Below are positions 57,671 through 64,000 of a DNA stretch of 64,000 nucleotides, one piece after another; positions within the stretch are counted from its first letter, which is position 1, and each line of letters opens with the position of its first letter. The notes under the pieces were generated by a model. That model did not search any database. It had not been told where the DNA came from and saw only the letters and a program-made list of their open reading frames with translations. The stretch is from Emiliania huxleyi CCMP1516. Lineage: Eukaryota; Haptophyta; Isochrysidales; Noelaerhabdaceae. The translations under genes and the position numbers were made by a program. The DNA lies in contig NW_005194878.1 in assembly GCF_000372725.1 (NCBI RefSeq), forward strand, positions 54,309 through 118,308, given 5' to 3'.

Positions 57671-57938
57671 TGCGGAGGAAGTCCCCCGCCCCTCCACTGG
57701 CCCTGCCGATGCCGAATGCGGAATGGGCATCGCCTGTGTTTGCTGTGTTTGCATGTTCATGATTGATAGTCCTCTGAGTCGTCTCTTTAGCTTTCGCATG
57801 CCCTTGGAGGCTTGGAGTGCAGTCAGTAACCGACCCAGGCATTGAACTTTCCTACTATCTCTTAATTGACGGACCTGCCTGAATCAGAGACAACTTGTAA
57901 CGGCTACTGAGTGCCCCGCCACACAGGGTGTCGTCAGC

Positions 57939-59917
57939 ATGCCTGCTGCGCCGAGAGACATCTCCGAGGAGGACTTTCGCGAGATCCTTGCCCACCTCGA
58001 CAAGGACAGCGACGGCGTCGTCACAAAGGCGAGTATACGTCAGCCTCGCACGCGAGCGCGTCAGCCAGCCAGAATTTTCCTGGCAGCACGCGCCGTCGCT
58101 CACAAGCCCGCTGCCCCTGCTCGCGTGTCAAAGCGCCTGCTGACGCGGCGACCTCCCTGGTAGGATGAGTTCAGGATGGCCTACCTGCTGATCCGCCCAG
58201 GCGCCGGCCGCGCGCGGACGGCCCCACCGCCCCGGCGCTGGCTCTCACTCTGCGCGATGCCGCTCTGCCCGCCCTCGGTGCAGAGATGGAGGCGGCGGAG
58301 TTTGAGGGGCTTTGGGCCTCGATGGACGCGGACGGCAACGGTGAGCTGGACCTCAAGGAGCTGGCGGCCTACTACGGCTTCGACATGGGCGGATTCGGAG
58401 CTCACGGCATGAGTGATGAGCAGATTTGGGAGATGCTCAAGGTGCGCGCAGAGGGGGAGGGGGTAGAGGCCGGGGCAGTGGATTGAGGCAGACTGGGAGC
58501 GCGCCACGGCGCGCAAGCTCCGAGCTTGGGCCGCCTCCTCTACCGTCTCTCGACCACTCACCACCTTGCCGCTTCGCGCCGCGCCGTAGCTTCAAGATGC
58601 GCTGGTTGAGGCGCGGCGGGCAGACGAGGTGCAGAAGCAGCCCGCCGAAGCGCCGGCCGCGCCGGCGCCAGCAAGGCGCACGTCTCGCGGGCTCGACGGC
58701 GTGAGGCGGCGCGCTCCGCCTCTAGCCGAGAATAGCCACGCGGTAGCCGAGCTGTGCCACCTCGACAGCGTGAGCGGGCGCATCGATGAGCCGTATAGGC
58801 CAGTCACGATTCTGAGCGAGTCGGAGCGCAAGGCTGCCGGCGTGACGGCCTACAAGATGCCGGCGTCGGTCGGCCGGGAGGGTCTCGATGCGCATGTGCG
58901 GCTGCTGGTTGCGAGCGAGCTCGGCGACGCGAGGGCCATCGACGAGCTCATCAGCCAGAATCTGAGCGTCCGGATTGAGGATGAAAAGGAAGCCGCCCAA
59001 GCCCTAGCTCTCCCCCAATCTCTGCTCGCCGAGAGCAGCCTAGCAAGGTCGCGCACCACATGCACCCTCACACACACGCCTCCGGCCGCGCCACACTCTC
59101 AGGGCGAGATGCCGCTGCACAAGCTCGCGCGCGGCGGCAAGGAGAAGCTGCTCCGGGCGGTGCTCGTGCAAAGCGACTCCAAGCTCGTCGACTTGAACTG
59201 GCAAGACAAACAGGCGGCCACAAGCAGCTAGCCACGGCTCACACGCCACCCAGTAGCTGCCATGAATCCCGGCTCCTTTGCTACTCAGCGGCGCCCACGG
59301 CATTGAGCTCGTGTTGCATGCGCCGCCTTGCAGGGCAAGACTCCGCTGATGCTCGCGGCCGAGTTCAACCACCCCGACCTCGTGAAGCTCCTCATCGAGT
59401 ACGGTTCCGACGCCTTCGTCGAGAACGTAGCCATGACTAGATGCCTTCACCCTAGTGCTGCTGGAGCGCGCGGTTGGTGGCCGTCACGAGGCGAAATGCT
59501 GCCCAAGCTCCGCCCTCCGCAGGCGGCTGGTGGCACGGCGCTGCACTGCGCTGTGGCCCACAAGGCCGAGGACGCCATTACGGTGATGCGCCACCACCAC
59601 CTCTCTGCCCTTCCCCCATGCAGCGACACCTTACTCTCCACGGCCCCGCGGCCGACCCCCGCCCGCAGACGCTGCTGGAGTGCGTCCGCGCGTCCGAGCG
59701 CAAGCGGCTGATTGATCACACCGACAAGTGCGGCCGCTCCGTGCTGCACTTGGCGGCCTTCAGCGAGAATGAAAACATGACGCAGACGCTCATCGAGCAC
59801 GGCGCCTCGTCGGCATCGGACGCCTATGGCAACAAGCCGTCGGTGCTGGCGGCGAAGACGGGTCGGCGAAACTCCAAGGACCTGCTCGAGGCGCTGGAGA
59901 AGAAGATTGCGGCATGA
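57939..59917 (+). CDS. EF-hand / ankyrin-repeat protein, eight exons
   Basis: Calcium-responsive ankyrin protein of about 400 residues. Exons: 57939-58028, 58164-58200, 58284-58441, 58590-58991, 59103-59213, 59334-59426, 59523-59582, 59669-59917; all join in frame. EF-hand 1 (DKDSDGVVTKDEF) is split by intron 1 after the tenth loop residue and restored by the splice; EF-hand 2 is DADGNGELDLKEL in exon 3. After a Pro/Ala linker come ankyrin units: LGDARAIDELISQNL, GEMPLHKLARGGKEKLL, GKTPLMLAAEFNHPDLVKLL, GGTALHCAVAHKAED, CGRSVLHLAAFSENENMTQT. At least four donors are GC (for example AAG/GCGAGT), the others GT. These introns are unique sequence without 10-bp arrays or flanking repeats. Exact splice at 59583 uncertain. 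Confidence 0.8.
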
Positions 59918-60064
59918 GGCGTGGGATGACGGCGCGTATGGCATGAGGGGCATGAGGCGTGGGATGAGGGGGCGGGCGCCGCATCACTGAGAGGATGGCA
60001 TCTCGGTGCTGGGGGGTGATGGGCGGGGGGGCGCATCGTGTATAAGTATAAATAAATAAATAAA

Positions 60065-60255
60065 AACGGACACCTCTCTATCTAGATACTGTGAGATGGG
60101 TAAAAAGGAACAGGTCCCCGCCCTTGCGATCTTTGTGCAGGGTTCTTTGTGGGTGTGGTCGGCGACTAGCCGGGGTCGTCCTCCCAATGGGGGACTAGCA
60201 CTAGCCGTCTTCCACATTGTCCCTCGGGTCCCTGCTGCTCCTAATCTCTTCGTAC
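60065..60255 (-). repeat. Dispersed repeat family, copy B
   Basis: Inverted, shorter relative of 14979-15214 (see copy A for shared blocks). Lies between the EF-hand/ankyrin gene and the metalloprotease, in a stretch (59918-60735) with no other recognised feature apart from (GTAG)n at about 60365. Confidence 0.6.
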
Positions 60256-60736
60256 ATCCTCCTGCTGATCGTGTATGCGTGCGTGAGGCACGTTGTGAGC
60301 AACCAAACCATGGACCAAAAATCGGACCCCTATCCACGCCAAGAGCTGGGGCATCAACTCGCTACAGGTAGGTAGGTAGGTAGTAAGGTGAAGAACAGCC
60401 AGGCTCGGACTGGACACCAACGCGGTATGGGTGGACGCTGGACAGATGATGACGACACGCACGAGCGACACACAGACACAAACAAGCTCACAAGACACAC
60501 AGCCAGCTGGCTGCCACACACCCTGAGTCGGCGTACACATAACTCAGGGCCACATCCTCCCTGTCGCCCCCCCCAGCACTCCACGGTGCCAAGGGCACAA
60601 ACAAGGGCACAACTCAAACAACAGACGACAGTAAGCTACACCTATGGTAAAAAAGAAATTCCAGCGTGACACGCCATCGCACATGTGGGGAGACTCATCC
60701 GAACCTGCTCTGCGAATCGGGAAGTGCGACGCCGCC

Positions 60737-60872
60737 AGAGGTGTGTCCTCGCCCTGTCCGCTGCCCCGCTGCGACAGCCTCCTCCTCCCAACAAGTTTCC
60801 GCTCTCCGTCCAGAGGTGTGTCCTCGCCATGTCCGCTGCCCCGCTGCAACAGCCTCCTCCTCCCAACAAGCC
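60737..60872 (+). repeat. 75-bp tandem duplication
   Basis: CAGAGGTGTGTCCTCGCC onward, through GCTGCCCCGCTGC and CAGCCTCCTCCTCCCAACAA, occurs twice with three or four differences, just upstream of the metalloprotease start. Confidence 0.85.
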
Positions 60873-60938
60873 CCGCTCTCCGTCGCTAAGCGCCCAGCGC
60901 CCGGATTGACGACAAGCATCCCTGCCGAGCAGGCATTC

Positions 60939-62312
60939 ATGCACGCCAAACTTATCGCCAGTGTGCTGGCAGCGGCGCCTCGTGTGCGCGGCTGGGTGCT
61001 CCACAGCCCGTGCAGCAACGGGTACGCGGCTCAAGCCTCGTGCGAGGAGAGCTGGCCCAGGGTCGACCTGTACAATGTCGCGAAGCTTTGGTCGCTGCCG
61101 TCGGGCGGAGCACCATTATCAGATGGACTCGCAGCGGGCATCACCTACGCATTGCACCCTCAATTCTGCCACCAGATGCTGCCCCAGCACCGCGAGATGG
61201 GCTACAGTCTCTCCTCTCGCTTTGTCAGCTGCGACGACATCCGAGAGGCGCACGCCACCAGGTAGTAGGGAGCCTACCGTCGCGACAGCCCCACCACAGC
61301 CCGAAGTAGCATTTTTATCGCAAGACCATCGCGAGGATAACCAGGAGGGTATGTCCAGGCGGTGGCGACAGCTCTCGACACGTGGGCTATCAACCACAAG
61401 CGCATTCACTTCGAGGACGTCTCCGAGGCGTGCTGGCAGGAGTGGGAAGGGCGCCAGGGCGCCGCGTGTGGCAACGCCGAGCTCTTCTTGACCACCGACA
61501 TCCGCATGCACGAGGGCATGCAGCTGAGGTACCCCGAGGAGAGGTACGCCGCGATCAGCGAGTATGAAGCCGACCACGTGCCGACGGTGCTCACGTCGGG
61601 GACGACGCTGCAGCAGCGGAACGGTATTAGGCGGTCGGAGGTGGTGCTCAACTCACAGCTGTGCTGGTACCTGGACGCCGCCTTCTGCCACCGTTTCCAC
61701 GCGAGCGACGGCGGGGGCGAGTGGTACGCGGTGGTCTTCGTGTGCAGCCTGAGCTTCGTCCTCGGCTGCCTGTGCTGCCTCTGCCTGCTCCGGCCTGTCT
61801 GCACGGCCACGGCGGCGTGCCACGACGAGCCCCTCGCACGGCCGCCAGTGGTCTCGGCGCGCTGCGACGCGGCCGTCCGCAACTTTGCACGCCTGCCACT
61901 CCCGAGCCTTCTCGTCGCCAACTACTGCCTCGCCGCGGCGCCCGTCTTTTACGTCTTTGTCTTTCTGCCTTGCTGGGACTGCTATGATTTCACGGCCACA
62001 GTCGCGCACGAGGCGGGCCACATCCTCGGCTTTGACCATCCCGACGAGTTCCCGCGCCTCAACTTGCGCGCCAAGGCGGGCGTGCATCTCGGCGCACCCG
62101 AGACATGCCGCAGGCCTCTGACACCCGCAAACATCGAGCTCGAAGAAATTCGCGGCGGCGCTACCGGCTCTCTCATGCTCTCCATGACGCAGCACAGAGC
62201 GCGCACATGCCTGAGCAAGGACGACCTCCAAGGCCTCAACTTTCTGTACCCGTCGTGCGACGACCCGCTCGGCCGCGGAAACGCGCTGCAGGCGCCGCGC
62301 CGGATACCCTGA
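60939..62312 (+). CDS. Matrixin-like zinc metalloprotease, probably membrane-linked
   Basis: Extracellular or cell-surface protease. Exon 1 60939-61247 (from MHAKLIASVLAAAP, a signal-like start), GC-AG intron 61248-61358, exon 2 from 61359. The join gives CDDIREAVATALDTWAINHK, the usual approach to a metzincin catalytic domain. CWYLDAAFCHRFH precedes, and TVAHEAGHILGFDHPDE provides, HExxHxxGxxH; LSKDDLQGLNFLYP closes the domain as in matrixins. Between them (about 61720-61960) lies a stretch with two hydrophobic segments (YAVVFVCSLSFVLGCLCCLC; LAAAPVFYVFVFLPCW) not expected there: an in-frame intron or a real insertion. After the stop at 62312, 62380-62688 contains another hydrophobic helix (FFVSTGLPFVSLLLTLSALQ) and a basic tail, probably a spliced C-terminal anchor, possibly continuing to about 63059. 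Confidence 0.7.
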
Positions 62313-63217
62313 GCCCCTCTCCTTTCCATTCCCGTGACCCCTTCCCGCCTCCCATCGTCCCATGGTGTGTGGTCAGGAGCCCCTCTGCCCGCCCGGCCGA
62401 CCCGCGTCTGGCTACCTCCGCTTCTTCGTCTCCACCGGCCTGCCCTTTGTCTCCCTCCTCCTCACCCTCTCCGCCTTGCAGTGCTGCGTCGTCGCCTACG
62501 TGCGGCGGCGCTCGAGAAACGCGGTCCGCCGAGAGCGGCATGGACTGTGGAGCGAGGTAGCGGCTCTGCGCTCGTACCTCAGCTCCATCCCCTTGGGCAT
62601 CTCCCTGCGCCAGCGCCGCACCCCGCATGCCCACGGGGGGAGGGTCCGCGCAGACGCCGTGCTGCCGAGCACCAGCCCGGGTCGGTGAGCCCCCCCCCAA
62701 CCCCACCCACCCACCCCGTGGCATCCGCCCCTCTCTCCGTGCGTGCACGCGCCGCAGCCTCCAGCGCCGGCCCACGCTCTGAGCCCCTCCCCACGCCGCG
62801 GACGCAGCTCTCGAAACAACTCAGGGGCAGGGGCTCGGCGGACGGAGCGGCGGGTGGGGAGGAGTCCTGCACTGCGTCAGCTGGAGCGGTGGGCCCGTGC
62901 ACGGCAGACCGTCGGACCTCCGCGGGCTCGAGCTTCATCTCCTGGTCCCAGATTGTCCTTCTGGGCGCAGCGCCCCGACCAGACGGCGGTGACCGTTGTG
63001 CGGTCGCACACCATGCCCGGCACGCCGTCCAAGGGGCCCTTCTCCCCCATCGGCGATGACTCGCCGCCTGACTCGCCACGCCCGCGGGCTCGGCAGCCGC
63101 GGTGTCCGACGCCCCCCCCCCCCCCTAGTGTGAGCTGTGTCTGGGCATGCCTTGAGGGCCGTACAACCAGCCAGTGAGAGCTGAGAGCGCATGCAGCTTT
63201 CTTTTCACTCAAAAACC

Positions 63218-63318
63218 TTCTGTACATTCTTCTGTACATTCCTTCTGTACACCTTCTGTACACACCTTCTGTACACCTTCTGTACACCTTCTGTACACCT
63301 TCTGCACATTCTGTACAT
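63218..63318 (+). repeat. 11-bp tandem repeat (TTCTGTACACC)
   Basis: Eight or nine copies of TTCTGTACACC and variants (TTCTGTACATT) in a non-coding stretch between the metalloprotease and the last Cys-rich gene. 63060-63553 otherwise shows nothing recognisable. Confidence 0.9.
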
Positions 63319-63553
63319 GTCTGGACGCTCCACAAACCCTATTATTGGACGGAGGGTGGACGCGTCAGGGGCGAGGCCGAGGGGGGACAACGGCATGCAT
63401 TGCTCCTCTTCCCTCTCGCGCCACGCGTCCAAGTCGGAAGTCACTTGCCAAGTGGCTGCTAAGTCCCGCCCGACCGTCCGATGGAAGTGGAGGGGGGCGA
63501 GGGGGATGGGGGAGGGGGGGGGGCTCTAGGGAGGAGAAATGCCGGGCGCGTCT

Positions 63554-64000
63554 TCACTCGCCGCAGCCAAACGCGAGACACTCATCGAGCGAGTCGCCGA
63601 AGCGATAGTACCTAGCGAGACAAACGAGCGAGGGTGACTTGAGTGTTTGGCCGCGTGCCACACTTAGCCCACCGGGGAGCCGCGCACGGATTATCGTACT
63701 GCTTGTTCGGGCGGAGGCACGGCGTGCCGTCTTCCGAGGGGGAGCAGCAGAGCCAGTAGCCGTACCCACCCGTCATCTCCACGCAGCCGCTCTTGCCGAC
63801 GCACACGTTGCGCTCGCTTGGGCCGGGCGGGTTCAGGTTGGGGGGCGCGTCGGTGCACTCCCCATCCTCGCAGGGCGAGAAGGGGAGCCCAGCTGCACGT
63901 GCGATCACGTGGCCATAGCGCGTTGCACCGCGCATGGGTACACTGGTTTCCGTGCCCAGCGGTGAGATCGAGAGACGCACAGTCGGTCGGTCGACGTGTA
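63554..64000 (-). CDS. Cys-rich secreted-type protein, partial (5' end outside window)
   Basis: Last exon 63611-63554, GT-AG intron 63672-63612 (61 bp), upstream exon from 63673 to beyond the right edge. The readable part has many paired Cys: PCEDGECTDAPP, VCVGKSGCVEMTGGYGYWLC then C, DGTPCLRPNKQYDNPCAAP and, after the splice, RYYRFGDSLDECLAFGCGE-stop. The LCC...DGTP...C order resembles FCC...DGTPLP in the protein at 15.5 kb, suggesting one extracellular family. No signal peptide is visible because the N-terminus is missing. Function unknown. Confidence 0.6.

Overview
The window looks like nuclear DNA of a GC-rich unicellular alga, most probably a haptophyte. Evidence: very high GC, short introns that often begin GC rather than GT, a mix of intronless repeat-domain genes and multi-exon metabolic genes, (TTAGGG)n blocks, an algal-type membrane metalloprotease, a DmdC-type acyl-CoA dehydrogenase with a mitochondrial-like presequence, and proline-rich surface proteins. 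A dinoflagellate relative or pelagophyte is not excluded. I saw no rRNA, tRNA or CRISPR array, and recognised no retrovirus-like or Polinton-like element.

Layout. 1-6.1 kb: ankyrin-RING gene (5' end outside the window), then a multi-exon MFS transporter whose introns hold 10-bp tandem repeats. 6.1-12.3 kb: repeat-rich DNA, a frame-interrupted Tudor-like gene, an NHL-BTB gene, a GA-rich array and one copy of an inverted duplicated gene remnant. 12.5-16.5 kb: ankyrin-U-box gene and a Cys-rich secreted protein. 16.9-20 kb: acyl-CoA dehydrogenase with at least six introns. 20-22.4 kb: foldback elements. 22.5-28.4 kb: a large ankyrin-U-box gene and two F-box-like/RCC1 genes. 28.4-34 kb: gene fragments, a second Cys-rich secreted gene, a hAT-type MITE with perfect 8-bp target duplications, and a GT37-like fucosyltransferase. 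34.8-36.3 kb: a third RCC1 gene. 36.3-44 kb: gene-poor, with inverted and direct repeats, the second copy of the duplicated remnant, interstitial telomeric repeats and a 192-bp satellite. 44.2-50 kb: SAM-domain membrane protein, proline-rich surface protein, sulfotransferase, MATE transporter. 50-53.7 kb: damaged PARP/armadillo gene and a lower-GC island of unknown origin. 53.9-64 kb: DGAT2-like acyltransferase, an orphan protein, an EF-hand/ankyrin gene, a matrixin-like protease and a partial Cys-rich gene.

Themes. Eight of about 24 genes join a repeat scaffold (ankyrin, RCC1, NHL, armadillo) to a ubiquitin-ligase, adaptor or ADP-ribosyltransferase module (RING, U-box, F-box-like, BTB, PARP). 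A second group serves the secretory pathway and cell surface (fucosyltransferase, sulfotransferase, proline-rich and Cys-rich secreted proteins, membrane metalloprotease). The strongest novelty is in the introns: several consist largely of 10-bp tandem repeats of one loose family (core ATCTC followed by three C or G), are flanked by 8-11 bp direct repeats of exon sequence, and take their GC donor from the left copy of that repeat. This looks like recent intron gain by insertion.
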